This document shows, piece after piece, positions 23,750 through 34,680 of a stretch of DNA of 64,000 nucleotides (the first letter of the stretch is position 1; each line of letters opens with the position of its first letter). A program made the position numbers and the translations under genes. The notes beneath the pieces were generated by a model, which did no database searches, had not been told where the DNA came from, and saw only the letters and a program-made list of their open reading frames with translations. Source of the stretch: Cytospora piceicola (Eukaryota > Ascomycota > Sordariomycetes > Diaporthales > Cytosporaceae); NCBI GenBank assembly GCA_023375675.1, contig JALQBC010000030.1, positions 1 through 64,000 on the forward strand, read 5' to 3'.

Positions 23750-24589
23750 TTAAGCGCGCAGGGCAGCCCGGCGGGCCGAGCGGCGCTTAGAGCAGCTGGA
23801 ACCAGAGCTGGAATCAGCAGCACTGGTGGAAGCAGCAGCGGTGCTGGTCGCGGCAGCAGCAACAGCGACCTCAGTGGAAGAGGCAACGACAGTGCTCAGG
23901 GTTGTGGCAGCGGACGAGGACTGGACAGCTGCGGCCGTGGAAACCTGGGCGGCAGCGCTGGAGGAGCCGGCAGCAGCCGAGGAGCCTGAAGACGACAAGG
24001 AGGAGGAAGAGCCAGAGCCGACGGTGAAGTCGACGCAGGACATGTAAGTCTGGTCGACGGAGCGGGCGTCCCACCACCACTGGAGGGCGCAGCCGCCGGC
24101 GGTGGAGCAGGTGCTGGGCAGGTCGGAGGGGATGGTGACGCTGAACGAGGTCTCGTTGGCGGTGACCCCGGTGGCCGTGGAGGCGTAGACGGACCACGAG
24201 GCCAGGGCGTCCCCGATGACGCTGTTCTGGGCCAGGTCGATGACTGAGACGTTGGCGACTCCGGTGTGGGGCGCGGCGATCTGCACGGAGAAGTCGACCG
24301 ACTGGCCGGCCGTGAAGCTCTGGATGCTGCTGGAGGTGGCGTCGTCGAACTGGTAGCCGCGGCACTGCCACAGGTGGCACTTGGCGACGTCGAAGTCGCT
24401 CTGCGAGGTGCCGATCTGGGCCATGGTCTGGATGTTGCCGTCCGAGTCCGACGACATCTGGTTGTAGAGCTGGGCGCCACAGGCGGCCTGCATGGAATCG
24501 CCGAGAGGGCGAGGGGTCGGCGAGAGGACCTTGCCGTGGGCGGAGACACCCGCGACGAAGAGGGCGGCGGCGGTGATTTGCTTGTACAT
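23750..24589 (-). CDS. Secreted LPMO-like copper protein (LPMO_10/chitin-binding type-4 related)
   Basis: A 279-residue intronless protein. The signal peptide MYKQITAAALFVAGVSA is cut just before HGKVLSPTPR, leaving an N-terminal His as required for a copper histidine brace. A second candidate His lies in AAPHTGVANV. Paired Cys residues (AACG, KCHLWQCRG, STCSTAGGC, MSCVDF) and CALQWWWDA match fungal proteins annotated as chitin-binding type-4/LPMO-like. From about residue 195 the chain is a Ser/Ala-rich linker, usual for wall-attached or heavily O-glycosylated proteins. It ends in a basic CSKRRSARRAALRA tail, not a hydrophobic GPI signal. The likely role is oxidative attack on a wall polysaccharide or copper binding at the wall; the exact CAZy family could not be fixed. 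The ATG context (caagATGT) is good. Confidence 0.75.
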   Translation of the reverse strand: MYKQITAAALFVAGVSAHGKVLSPTPRPLGDSMQAACGAQLYNQMSSDSDGNIQTMAQIGTSQSDFDVAKCHLWQCRGYQFDDATSSSIQSFTAGQSVDFSVQIAAPHTGVANVSVIDLAQNSVIGDALASWSVYASTATGVTANETSFSVTIPSDLPSTCSTAGGCALQWWWDARSVDQTYMSCVDFTVGSGSSSSLSSSGSSAAAGSSSAAAQVSTAAAVQSSSAATTLSTVVASSTEVAVAAAATSTAAASTSAADSSSGSSCSKRRSARRAALRA

Positions 24590-26616
24590 CTTGACTGATT
24601 TCCTTAGGAGAAAGAGATGGTTCGGATGTTGGTGATGAAGTTTGTGGGTTTTTGGATCAACAATAACTCAGATAGGCTCAGCCTGGAGATAGATTCACAC
24701 TAGGTGAGATCTGAAAGATTGTTTGCTTTATTTTGGGTTTGAAGAGAATGTGAAGCAAGAACTAGCTCGCTGGAAAAGAATGACTGCAGGTCCAAAAAGG
24801 GAGGAACGGGCAAATTGTTGTGAGGCTTGAGGCTTGAGGCTGAAGAATGAGAAGAGAATCGGAAGAAGTCCCGAAGAATGGGGTGTTCACCTTTATGTAG
24901 CCTTGCTCTCAACCACGAAACAAAGTCAGAGCCCACCCACCGTCGCCGGTGGGAGCCGAGATGAAGCTGGGGTTTGGGAGCCCCATCCATCCAATCCGTG
25001 GTGGTTTCAATGCCTTGATGGACGAATAACGGGGTCTCGTTCCCAGGTCCGGGGTCATTGCGGCATGCATGTCAGAGTGTCAGATTTATAGAAGCAGTGA
25101 CAATATCTGTATGGGACGAATAAGGGGCGGTACGAATATAATCACATCTGCTGTATCGTCTGTACATAGAAACATGTGGACTGTGCCGCGAAGTGGTATG
25201 TACTAAAAGGTAAGTCTTTGTACCCCTATAAGTCCATGCATGATACATGCTAAGGATGATGGTGTTGATGCCCGTCTCAGATCTGGACGCTGGCGGCTAC
25301 TGTGGAGGAGGGAACTTGAAGATGTGTTATGCCCTAGCTTGATTCGGCTTGGTTCAGCAAATACTATGGTTTAACCATGTATCAAGCGGCTATGGTACAG
25401 GCCACTGTACTATTAGCAATAGGAGAGCCGAGGTACCTTAGCAGAAACAGGGGATACCAGGATGTTGACGTTATGGACAAATGAAAGGGGGCAGACGAGG
25501 AATAAAACCGGGTAGTCGGGCTCCCTGGTAGCAACAAAGACTGATTAAAGTAACATCATGCCCTCCACCGTAACACCGGGATGGATGGATTAAGGTAGGG
25601 ATCGAATGCAGTCGAGGCTCATTGAAGTATCACCAGCCCCCACCCTGAGACGGGGTGGCTTATTTACATTTGTGGAGTCCACGGTACTTATAATGTCGTG
25701 TAAGAGCCTCCGTCGATCATGAGCCAATAGCCGAAATCTCCAACGGTCTCACTCGGCCGAGTCGACCTTCCGCCCGACTCCAACCATCACAAATCAAGTC
25801 AATCAATCTGTCAGTGTCGTGAACTTTCTGATATGTTTTTTTTTTTTTTTTTGCTTGTTTGCCCATGTCTTACTTTCTTCCAATACCAACCAACTTGGGA
25901 CTCCTTCTCACTGCTTCCAGAATAACAGGGGCAGCTCCCATGTTGTAGGGTATCCATTTCCCCTGATGTCGGTGCAGCACTCCTTTTTCGGTACCCTTAT
26001 CCATGATGCATGTTTCATAGCAGCAAGGGGAAAATCCACCATCAATCCCAGCATTTCGGCTTATGTGCACTATTACCATAGCGCCAAGCCAGAATATTGA
26101 TCGCATCGACCAGATTCAATCTCCGCGTCGGGACGGATTTTTATTTACTATTTTCTCCTCAACCCTGGTTTAGGGCGCATCGGCCTCTTTGGAATGAAGG
26201 TGTGCAGGAAGTACCAGTCATTTTTTCCACAGCGAGACGCCGTACTCTGCTCTAGGACGACAACGCTGCTCCAGTCTTTCCTCGGGCATGGCTAGGTAGA
26301 CCACACCAGCCCCGTTCGGTGGAGTAACGAAGAATAATGCGACAAGGTAGATTTGCGCCTGGTTGGCCGGGCTGGCCGGGCATCTCGGTTCAAGTTTCAG
26401 CGTGGAGCTGGGATGACAATACCGTGCCTTTGATCCGAGGTTGAATCGTGATGTTGCGAGGTAGGGTAAAACAGCATGTAACTAAATCTAGGCTAAGCCG
26501 TCATAAATAACAAACAAGCATGGGATAAGCCTACTCATGAGTGCCGGCGATGACTCCATTTGAGCTCCAGCAAGGGAAATCAGACGACGGATAAACCTTA
26601 ATGATAAGCATGGCCG
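24590..26616. other. Intergenic, 2 kb
   Basis: It holds the upstream region of the LPMO-like gene and the 3' flank of the next gene. A T run of about 18 lies at 25837-25855 with no tRNA before it. No gene recognised. Confidence 0.55.
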
Positions 26617-28569
26617 TTATACCTCCGTCAGTTCGGCCCCTCCCTGGTCTACATCCGTGTCCGATTGGTCCGCACTTGCCGAGGACGACTCTGTATTCTC
26701 TCGAGACGCCTCAAACTCGCCGTCAAGCGATGGCCCTGCCTTCATCGGCATGTATCCAGATTGCGAGTGGACCTCGGATTTTTGGTAGCCAAGTATTCCA
26801 ACCGATCTCGCAACATCCAGATTGATGGATGGCCACGCACCGGCAGGCACGGACAGTCCTACCTTCTCCTCGGTCTTAGGGACACCCTTTGACGGCATGG
26901 CGCGCGAGGTGAATAATGGCGCCTCCGGATTCAAGATAGTACCATTGCCAGTTGACGTCTCACCGTTCTCAGGTTGTTTGCATACTCGGACAGTACCATT
27001 AGTCTCGGTGGAAGCGAACCGCGAGGGTATGCCGGCCTTGGGTGTCGTAGTTGTAGAATTCGTAGCAGTAGACCCTTGCTCACTCGCACCATCACCAGGA
27101 CCCTGAGGCACATACACCGGCAATTCGAAGCCGGATGCCTGTCTCTGATGGTAGATGGGACTTTGAAATAGATCCGTCTCATCATTTGAGGCTGTCTGCC
27201 ACCGGGACCTAAACGCCTGCCCCCCTTCGTCGTTGTTGCAGCTGGTCTCGAATTGTTTTTGAACGGCAGACGTCGCGATGCGCGTCACCTGGGACAGCGG
27301 CGCCATTAGGCTGTCTGGTTTGCGCGAAGCAATGAAAACCTCGGGCGTGTTATTTCGAGACCTGAGGAGGGTCTTGTTTGGTTCTGCTTCGGCTAGGGGT
27401 AGGTTCTCCCAATTAAGTTCGGGCGGACGGAGGAAGAAGCTTAGAGCCATCAGGATATTTGCTGTTTGATGGGGCGACGTCAGGGATCCGAACTTCTCGA
27501 AATAAATCTGGGGGTCATTGATGTTCAGGTCCTTTCCATACGGATGGCCGGTCTGATCTGCAAATGCTTGGTCACTCGCTGCCTGTGCGCTCCCTGTTGT
27601 AGCCCAAACCCTTTCGTGCCCTGAGCGATCGTCCGGCACCGACATGCTCCCATTGTTGACAGCCTGAGTGGAGAGTCGAAGGGCTGCGATTGTCCGAGTA
27701 TCAGCTGTGTGCACCGGAGTCTCGCGGTGGACGAGGGTTTGGGATGATTCATCGGGGTCGCCAGCGCCATGCAGCTGGAGATACACAGTCGAGCCGACTC
27801 GTCCCCAACGGACAAGCTCCCAATATGCTCTCTTGCACTTGCGCATGGCAGTCTTGTCCTCAAGGATAGAGAGAATTTGAGGCACAGTGACCATCCAAGA
27901 CTTCAAGATATTTCCGGCCGTAGTCGGGGCACTATTGTCCTCCTTGGAACAGTGCAGAAGGAAGTCCTTCAGGTTGCGAATGTGGAAAATGTCGTGACTT
28001 GACAGACGCAGGTCCTGGCCCTCTTCCCCCTGTACAAATTTCCCAAAGTCAGGCATGCTGCCAAGAGCGTCTTTCTGCCCGGGATCGGACAGCCGGTTCA
28101 TCAGGACGTGCTTCGTCTGCCACTTTCCGTACGCATCCTCCACGCTGATCATGCTTGCTCCGTGGCGGCCCTTGTCAAGGACCGCGACGAGCTTCCGTGG
28201 ACAAAGGAGGAGCACGCGGTCTTCCCGATTTATGAGTCGTCCTAGCTGTTTGCCTGTGGGCTTGGCTTCTAGCATCCATATATCGTTGTGTACATCGTAG
28301 ATAATGCTGACCAGTTCCTTCTTGTCGTCCGGGTACATGAAAGCTTCGTACAGTTCGACATTGGCAAGTTCAGCGGTCTGCTCGTGCTTGGTCGACAGTC
28401 GATCGAGGAAATGCTTCTGGCCGAAGATCATGATTAGAATTTCGATGATTTTGCCGGCCAGGAGATCACAGGCGAGCCGGACCCGGAGGTTTAAGTTTGT
28501 TTTGATCGCGGCAACTTGACCACGCAAGGTCTTGATAATACGTCTGGATAATGTAATCATGCCCGACAT
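26617..28569 (-). CDS. Large hypothetical protein, no known domain
   Basis: One uninterrupted frame gives 650 residues from the ATG at 28569 (MSGMITLSRR); an ATG at 28656 would add 29. The N-terminal 300 residues look folded: helical, mixed charged and hydrophobic, with VELYEAFMYPDDKKELVSII, then DIWMLEAKPTGKQ, and AYWELVRWGRVGSTVY. The C-terminal half is low-complexity, rich in Ser, Thr and Glu, and ends in an acidic stretch. No catalytic motif, membrane helix or signal peptide seen. The long open frame and its non-shadow codon pattern support a real gene. Function unknown. Confidence 0.65.
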   Translation of the reverse strand: MSGMITLSRRIIKTLRGQVAAIKTNLNLRVRLACDLLAGKIIEILIMIFGQKHFLDRLSTKHEQTAELANVELYEAFMYPDDKKELVSIIYDVHNDIWMLEAKPTGKQLGRLINREDRVLLLCPRKLVAVLDKGRHGASMISVEDAYGKWQTKHVLMNRLSDPGQKDALGSMPDFGKFVQGEEGQDLRLSSHDIFHIRNLKDFLLHCSKEDNSAPTTAGNILKSWMVTVPQILSILEDKTAMRKCKRAYWELVRWGRVGSTVYLQLHGAGDPDESSQTLVHRETPVHTADTRTIAALRLSTQAVNNGSMSVPDDRSGHERVWATTGSAQAASDQAFADQTGHPYGKDLNINDPQIYFEKFGSLTSPHQTANILMALSFFLRPPELNWENLPLAEAEPNKTLLRSRNNTPEVFIASRKPDSLMAPLSQVTRIATSAVQKQFETSCNNDEGGQAFRSRWQTASNDETDLFQSPIYHQRQASGFELPVYVPQGPGDGASEQGSTATNSTTTTPKAGIPSRFASTETNGTVRVCKQPENGETSTGNGTILNPEAPLFTSRAMPSKGVPKTEEKVGLSVPAGAWPSINLDVARSVGILGYQKSEVHSQSGYMPMKAGPSLDGEFEASRENTESSSASADQSDTDVDQGGAELTEV

Positions 28570-28656
28570 GTTGATGTGTGCAATATGCTCTCCAAGAAAA
28601 CAGAAGTTTATTGGGCTCTGTTTCAGAAGGAATCCGGTCGCGATTGAGAAAAGCAA

Positions 28657-29315
28657 ATTTGTTTATGCCTCTGTGCTGGAAAGCGCAAAACTTTACGAAC
28701 AATATCAGTCTGGTAGTGAGAATGAGTGAGAAGTCGTATAATCAAGGGAAACAGGACATCTTAGATGTCTGGTATTGCCAAATGACATTGGAAATCATTG
28801 ATTTCCCACGCTGCTGGGAAGGAACGACGGTGAGGCCTATCGCATGGTTGAAAGGAGTGCGTTGGCAGGTGAACAAGCAACAATCAGGGAGGCGCAACCA
28901 GGGGACGGCCTGTAGGAAGCACGCACATAGCGGATATATATTCGCAAGACGTGAGTTGCCTTGGTGGGAGGTCTTTCTGCGCGTCTCAGCGTAACCAGGT
29001 TGGGAATTGACGCTCCCTTGTGGTTGGTGCAGTCCTTGATATATGCCAATGGGCTTGGTGTTCTGACGGTCATGAGAAAACCGGCATTGGTGACAAGATC
29101 TGACTATTAAGTGCGAGGAAACCGTGGGCAGGAAAACTGTTCACACGAACCGGTATCATCAGGTAGGAAAGGTGAAGTGTGAAAGTACGAAGCAGCACCC
29201 ATACGCGGATATGTGATGCAGAGCCATAATGATGATTCAAAATGGAACAACAGATAGCCCGCAAATGCTTTGCAGCCTGTAGTTGCATTGGAAGGCAACA
29301 TATATCCCCGGGGTA
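28657..29315. other. Intergenic
   Basis: Nothing recognised; likely the promoter of the gene to the left and the terminator region of COG5 to the right. Confidence 0.6.
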
Positions 29316-30650
29316 TCAACGTCCCAAATGACCAACCACGCTACCCACCATGACGGCAACTTCACGGTCCCAGCCGGCTGCCTTTCCTCCCTTTGCCTTG
29401 GTCATCGCACTAGGTGGCTGACTTCCCAGTATGACACACTCCCGAATACCTGCACCGACATTGTCCTTATTCGTCCTCAACGTCCGAGCAGACACACCTC
29501 CCCGGTTGACGAGATCCTGCACCCGCGGCGACAGATTGCTCGCCATGGTCCGCCAAAAGTAACTCGGCAGCGAGCCCGTCTCGAGGTGCGAAAGCAACGG
29601 TTGGAGGAAGTTACCAAGCCCCTTCTCCGCAGCGAGTGCTGGCAGGAGCGGGTGTGCCGGTATCTTGGTGGATTCCAGGACCATCTCTAGCGCGACAATA
29701 TTTTGACAACGGGCGGCGACCTCGGCAAGGGTGCGTTCCAGCCGAGGGAGGGCGGCAAGAGAATCACGCAGGGAGCTGATGCTACTTTGTAGCTGGGTGC
29801 GGAGGTAGTTCTCCAGGGCCTGAAGCATCCATTCCGGAGTCCACTTCTGCCCCTTGGCCAGGGCCGTTGGTGAGACGAGGTATAGAGCGACCAGAGCGGA
29901 TATTGTCCTGGCTTTCGTCTCCTCGGACTGCGCGAACGTTGAGGACCCCGACGCGCTACCCATAGAGAATTCGCGTATTATCCGCTCTGATGTCTCCTTC
30001 ACAGATCGCTCGATCGGCTTGACAACAACGTCTTGTAAGGACCGAATGGCGTCTACCCTGTCCAGCCCCTGCCCCTCTTCGCCGTGCCCCTTGTTTTCTA
30101 GTATCTCCCTCAATGATAATATGGTGTGCGCGCATCTGACTAGAGTCCTGTGGTCCTCCTTCTTCGTGCCCGGGGCAAGTTCCGCATGTTGGATTTCCAG
30201 TTGTCTTCCCAGTTGCAAACAACGTCCCACTGCCCTTCCCAGCCTCAACGTCTCCCAGAGCCGGCTGGCAACCTGGTTGACCTCGTCGGCTTCTGCATGT
30301 TTCTGGATCACTTCCTTCTCGAGTTGTTTATAGCTATCATTCAGACTCTTGATCTGCCCGTCGATCTCCCCAACTATCCTCCCACTAGCCTCGGTTTGTT
30401 CTTTGGTGTGGTTAAGCAGCGGTAAGGCTGATCGCGTGGTGAGGAGGTCGATGTGGGAGTCTATCTCTTGGATGTCGAAGAGCACGCGGGACAGAGGAGT
30501 GGAGAGGTCCAGAGGCGTGTCGTTCGGGTTGTTGGTGGATAGCACAAGGGTATTGGCAAAGGAGGTTGCAGAGAAGTCTGGGGCGATAAAGGTCTCGTAG
30601 TCGATGTAGGAGGGCTCATCCTCTGCCCTTTCGTCGGTTGGGCTGTTCAT
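29316..30650 (-). CDS. COG5: Conserved oligomeric Golgi complex subunit 5
   Basis: A 444-residue protein from the ATG at 30650 (MNSPTDERAED); the same frame is open further upstream but without matching the family. The N-terminal part YIDYETFIAPDF, SFANTLVL and LSRVLFDIQEIDSHIDLL is the signature of fungal Cog5. It is followed by coiled-coil heptads (QIKSLNDSYKQLEKEVIQKH) and a helical body. Cog5 belongs to lobe B of the COG tether, which acts in retrograde traffic within the Golgi. The length fits fungal Cog5 proteins. It is divergent from the DUF2434 gene at 31806, with about 1.15 kb between starts. Confidence 0.85.
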   Translation of the reverse strand: MNSPTDERAEDEPSYIDYETFIAPDFSATSFANTLVLSTNNPNDTPLDLSTPLSRVLFDIQEIDSHIDLLTTRSALPLLNHTKEQTEASGRIVGEIDGQIKSLNDSYKQLEKEVIQKHAEADEVNQVASRLWETLRLGRAVGRCLQLGRQLEIQHAELAPGTKKEDHRTLVRCAHTILSLREILENKGHGEEGQGLDRVDAIRSLQDVVVKPIERSVKETSERIIREFSMGSASGSSTFAQSEETKARTISALVALYLVSPTALAKGQKWTPEWMLQALENYLRTQLQSSISSLRDSLAALPRLERTLAEVAARCQNIVALEMVLESTKIPAHPLLPALAAEKGLGNFLQPLLSHLETGSLPSYFWRTMASNLSPRVQDLVNRGGVSARTLRTNKDNVGAGIRECVILGSQPPSAMTKAKGGKAAGWDREVAVMVGSVVGHLGR

Positions 30651-31805
30651 CTTGGACAGTGCAGCACCGAGGCGCGTAGATGATCGGAGAGTCAATTGAG
30701 CTTTGTAGGCAGTACAGCACTCGTACTGGGACTTAGTCTGGCACTGCGATTGCAACTCCGTAGCAATCGACGAGAGGATGCGGAGAGCGCGTAGCAGGAC
30801 CCGTGGAGAGGTCAAGGAAGCTCCAGGGAGCTGTTCACGATGTGGCTTAAACCTGGAGTAATGAGGCACGTACCTGACTGACAGGGGTGTTCAGCCACAT
30901 ACTAAGCCAAACTGTGGCTTGTGCCATTCTCCGGATTCCAGACGCCCCGACGTCCCCGACGCTCTGGCGCCCCGGCCCCTGGCACGTGCCCGGCCTCCAC
31001 TGTATCCCCGCTAACTCGGTGAGGAATGACGTCTCTGTAAGTCTCGAAACAGACGGACTGTCCAACAACAGCCTCTTCATATCGCCATTATTGGACCACG
31101 ACATAATTCTGAACAAGAGAAAGAAAGGAGTCGAAGATCTTACGAGATGCTTTACTTACCCAGTGAGAAGAATCATATGGAATACGCAGAGTGCTATTGA
31201 CTGACGTCATGGCGGGCTGTTGTCCGGTCCGTTCTTACGCAGGTACGGATGTACTTGTACATCCTGTTCCGTTAAAGCCCCCACATTCTCCCCTTCCAGA
31301 GTCCAGGATCCCGCTTGAGTGATTTTAACGGCAGCAGTAACGGACGACTAACAACAGCGATAGCGATAGCAGCAACAGCAGCAACAGCGACTTGTTTTGC
31401 TGTGGGCTTTTGCGGGTTCCCCGGCTTTCACACATCCACACTGCACGCAACTCCATCGTCTTTTCTTCCTTCCTCCCTTCCACTCTGTACCCCAGTCTGG
31501 AGTACTCTTCTCCCCTTCTCCTCCCTTCGCATCGCATTGCACCTTCGCCGTCTCTGGTCTGCCGATTTCTTGACTGAAATTCGGTGAATGATCGACTAGG
31601 CAATCGAGAAACTTTCAATCGCTCGGTTCCTGTCGCAGACATCATTATCGACAACATCAACAACACCTGGGCAGTCTGATCAGAGCTAGACTTGCCCGAC
31701 GCTGGCTCGACTTCTCCGACGACTCCGCTCACCTCTTCCACAACACCAGGCCAAATAATAGCGACGACCACTCAAGGTCCAAGCCGGCAGACTCCAGCAT
31801 ACAGG
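30651..31805. other. Shared upstream region of COG5 and the DUF2434 gene
   Basis: A divergent promoter region. It includes a short CAGCAA-type repeat near 31360-31395 and pyrimidine-rich DNA. A frame at 31692 is continuous with the DUF2434 gene but lacks an ATG before 31806. Confidence 0.6.
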
Positions 31806-33542
31806 ATGCCCATCTTCGACGCCAGAGACCTGGTCTCTTGGCCTGGCGGCGACAACTCCACAGACACCGATATTGGAGGCGTCCACTTCAACCTAACCGC
31901 CCTCGAGCGGTGGAACTATACACTTTACTCCAACAATACCCTGTCGAATGGCTCGCGATGTTTCCTGACCTTCGAACCCTACGCGCCCCAATACGTACTC
32001 GGCAATGGCAGCTTTATCAACTCGACATCATGTTTCTCCCCCACTAATCCTATCGCCACGAGAGGCTTTGTCAGCATTGGCCTCGCTGTTGTCTACGGTA
32101 TTTGCCTGTTCTTTACCCTGATGTGCCTTGCCAGACAAGGGCGGATGTATCTCCCTACCGAGAAACGATTTAGGCCAATTGGAAGAAGATGGCAGTGGTA
32201 CTGGATGATAGCTATGTGCGCAACCGGGTTCATCAGTCTCATCACCAATATCGACGTCGACCGATACTACCTTCCCGAGATCCCGATCGTCCTCACTTCC
32301 TTCTTCTGGATCCTCATGAACATCTGCACAATGGCTTGCGTCTGGGAGGCTGTTAGACACTGGGGCAGCTGGCAGGAGAGGCAATACATCGATCCCGACC
32401 CATTCGCACTGGCCATGGATGACAAGAGAGCCCAGTTCGAATTCTGGGTCCCCCTGTTCTTCTATCTCTGGTGGTGGCTCGATTTCTTTCTCGTGATCCC
32501 TCGCAACTGGGGTAGCATCGAGAAGCAACGTTCCGAGGAGCAGAAATGGGCCGTCGCCGCACCCACCGCCACAGACAACCGTTTCAAGGCGTCCGCCTTC
32601 ATACTATTCATGGGCTGGCTGACCTGCGTTTACCACCTGCGCCACTCCATCAAACACTACAAAGAGCGCAATAGGGGCATCTTGAACCGTGCTGCCGGCC
32701 TCATCAAGTTCACTCCCTACCGCTTCCTCCTCATCGTTCCCATCTCCTTGTTTGTGGCTGTCTTCCAAGGCATCACCGTCTGGAAATTCGAGTGGTCAAT
32801 CATGAATGTTGAAGGAAATCGGGTTGCAATCTTTGTTGGCGGTTATGCTCCTGCGATACTAATCATGATCATCCAGATCATTGCTGGCTTCATCAATCCG
32901 AATGAGGACAGGGAGCTGATCCGCCAACGCCAGCTGCGAGGAGAGGAGAATGATCGCGAGTTGGGTATTGTTCGCAAACCAGCATGGTGGAGTCGTCTTA
33001 ACGGTGATGTTCATGCTAACGAGTCCATGCGGGATCGTATCACCCGCAACGTGCGCGAACTGGGTGGAGGCCACGCAACGGCCAAGAACATCGACGAATC
33101 AGTTGAAGTTCGCACACGAAACGCCGAGCCGAGTGCCGGAGGAGCAGGTATCGAAATGAGCCAGATGCAAAACCGGACCACCTCGAATGCCCCCGGCACA
33201 CGGGCAACGCGGCCAGGAGGAGGCAATGCAATCTCCGGCATGAATAACCGACGTCGGTCGGAGCAGGCCTTGGAGACCGTAGCAGGTCTGCTGTTCCCCA
33301 ACGGTGACAATGCCCAGAACTTTGCTGAGCGGGTAAACTACCTCTCCTCTGATGGCCCGCCGCCGCCTCCTTACCCCGCAGGTCAACAACAGCCAGCCCA
33401 GGACAGAGGCCGGCCGCGAAGTGACGAATCTGCCAACGACCAATCTGCGCGGCCCACAACGGCGAATCGGAGTGCCAGTGCGAATACCACAAATTCCATC
33501 ATGAGTCCGCCTCAGCAAATAAAGAGCATGTTGGACGTCTGA
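31806..33542 (+). CDS. DUF2434 multi-pass membrane protein
   Basis: A 578-residue intronless protein starting MPIFDARDLVSW. The N-terminal about 90 residues are rich in N-glycosylation sequons (NST, NLT, NYT, NNT, NGS). Some seven or eight membrane helices follow, with the well conserved fungal blocks MYLPTEKRFRPIGRRWQWYW, NIDVDRYYLPE, WGSWQERQ, LWWWLDFFLVIPRNWGS and VYHLRHSIKHY. These match the fungus-specific DUF2434 family. The C-terminal 170 residues are a disordered cytoplasmic tail with a PPPPPYP motif. The function of the family is not known; the topology suggests an N-out membrane protein. Confidence 0.85.
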   Translation: MPIFDARDLVSWPGGDNSTDTDIGGVHFNLTALERWNYTLYSNNTLSNGSRCFLTFEPYAPQYVLGNGSFINSTSCFSPTNPIATRGFVSIGLAVVYGICLFFTLMCLARQGRMYLPTEKRFRPIGRRWQWYWMIAMCATGFISLITNIDVDRYYLPEIPIVLTSFFWILMNICTMACVWEAVRHWGSWQERQYIDPDPFALAMDDKRAQFEFWVPLFFYLWWWLDFFLVIPRNWGSIEKQRSEEQKWAVAAPTATDNRFKASAFILFMGWLTCVYHLRHSIKHYKERNRGILNRAAGLIKFTPYRFLLIVPISLFVAVFQGITVWKFEWSIMNVEGNRVAIFVGGYAPAILIMIIQIIAGFINPNEDRELIRQRQLRGEENDRELGIVRKPAWWSRLNGDVHANESMRDRITRNVRELGGGHATAKNIDESVEVRTRNAEPSAGGAGIEMSQMQNRTTSNAPGTRATRPGGGNAISGMNNRRRSEQALETVAGLLFPNGDNAQNFAERVNYLSSDGPPPPPYPAGQQQPAQDRGRPRSDESANDQSARPTTANRSASANTTNSIMSPPQQIKSMLDV

Positions 33543-34295
33543 GCATCCACATGAAAATACTCTATACTACGTATGGAGCATCGCAAGTCGCGATTTAGGG
33601 GTCCACCATTCCTTTGGGCCGCACGTTCATTGTTTATGACGCATGATTTACACAGCTACGAAGAAGCAAAGAGTTGATGGCTGGACACACTCATTTTAGG
33701 GACGGGAGGAACGACTTTGAAAAGCCCCTGAAAACGGGCCCGGCGTTCTGGATTAATAAAGGCGGTTCAGGCCACTACCAAGGCGCTTTTGGAGCAATGT
33801 CAAACCATAATAAAATCTACCTAGTTGTAATATCATTCAAACTTACCACCTTCAATACAGATGGTCCAAAGGTTGCCTCAGCTCATGGTTCATTCCGCAA
33901 CCGCCGTCATAACTTGTCACCTCGTGTCTGATGCTGTGTCTTGTCATCGGCAACTCGTCGCGAGAGGTTATGGAGAGAGTATTGTCTTGAAGGTCCCAAG
34001 GTCCCAAGGTCCCATTAGCTGCCGTTCATAGTCTTAGTCCGCGCAGCTTGTGCAAGAATAGTGCACACGAGGACGGGTAATTCAAGATATATTACCTGTA
34101 GCCTCGCCCGGTGCTTGATTGGTCATTGCTTAAGCGTGTAACGTCGTACAGTACCAGCCAGGAGTAGAGGGGGACCCAAGCTTGACGTCTGCTGTGTCAC
34201 CTGTACTCGGTGTTCATGCAGCCGCATACATACTTAAGTATGGTTCTAGCTTGTTAGCCCATGGCGCATATTTCATACCATACAAAACCCCGGTA
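33543..34295. other. Intergenic
   Basis: It contains a triple AAGGTCCC repeat near 33990. No gene recognised. Confidence 0.55.
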
Positions 34296-34680
34296 CATCA
34301 TAGTCAATAGAGGCGGCGCCTTTAAGGCCAGCGACAAGATTATCCAGTTCAACGGATGAAGCACCATAGAGGTCCAGAACTTCTACGCTAATAACTGCGA
34401 ATGTAGTTCGCTCGTGCGGAGAATGCAGCAACAACGGCGGCGCGCGACACATTATCATCGATGGCGTCTTTGCGGTCGACGGAGGCGTTCTGTGAGGAGG
34501 GGGGGGGCCGGGATTCAACACGAAGCATGGCGATAGAAGTAGTATCACCGAATCCAGCCAGGAGGACGGCAGGGATTGTGCCCGGTACAACGGGAATGAT
34601 GATGGGGACGAGCCTACCAGGATTGGTGACGGCGCCGATGGGATTTATTTCATTGTTGAACCTGACCGAGGATTGCTAGG
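34296..34680 (+). pseudogene. Pectate lyase (PL3 family) relic
   Basis: Three frames together spell the C-terminal half of a fungal PL3 pectate lyase. First comes RGGAFKASDKIIQFNG, then a TGA, then STIEVQNFYANN. A frameshift leads to CGECSNNGGARHIIIDGV and a stop after DGGVL. After a G run (34499-34507) a third frame gives NTKHGDRSSITESS, CARYNGNDDGDEPTRIGDG and DGIYF. PL3 enzymes cleave pectate in plant walls by beta-elimination. Two stops and two frame changes within 390 bp mean it is dead. The breaks are not the AT-rich RIP type, so it decayed by ordinary mutation. No N-terminal half is visible upstream. Confidence 0.75.

Noticed and set aside
23826..24598. Overlapping frames in the LPMO-like gene
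   Set aside because: Shadow frames of GC-biased codons; no signal peptide or domain.
25837..25855. T run as a Pol III terminator
   Set aside because: No acceptor, D or T arm of a tRNA is found before it on the plus strand, nor a matching A run gene on the minus strand.
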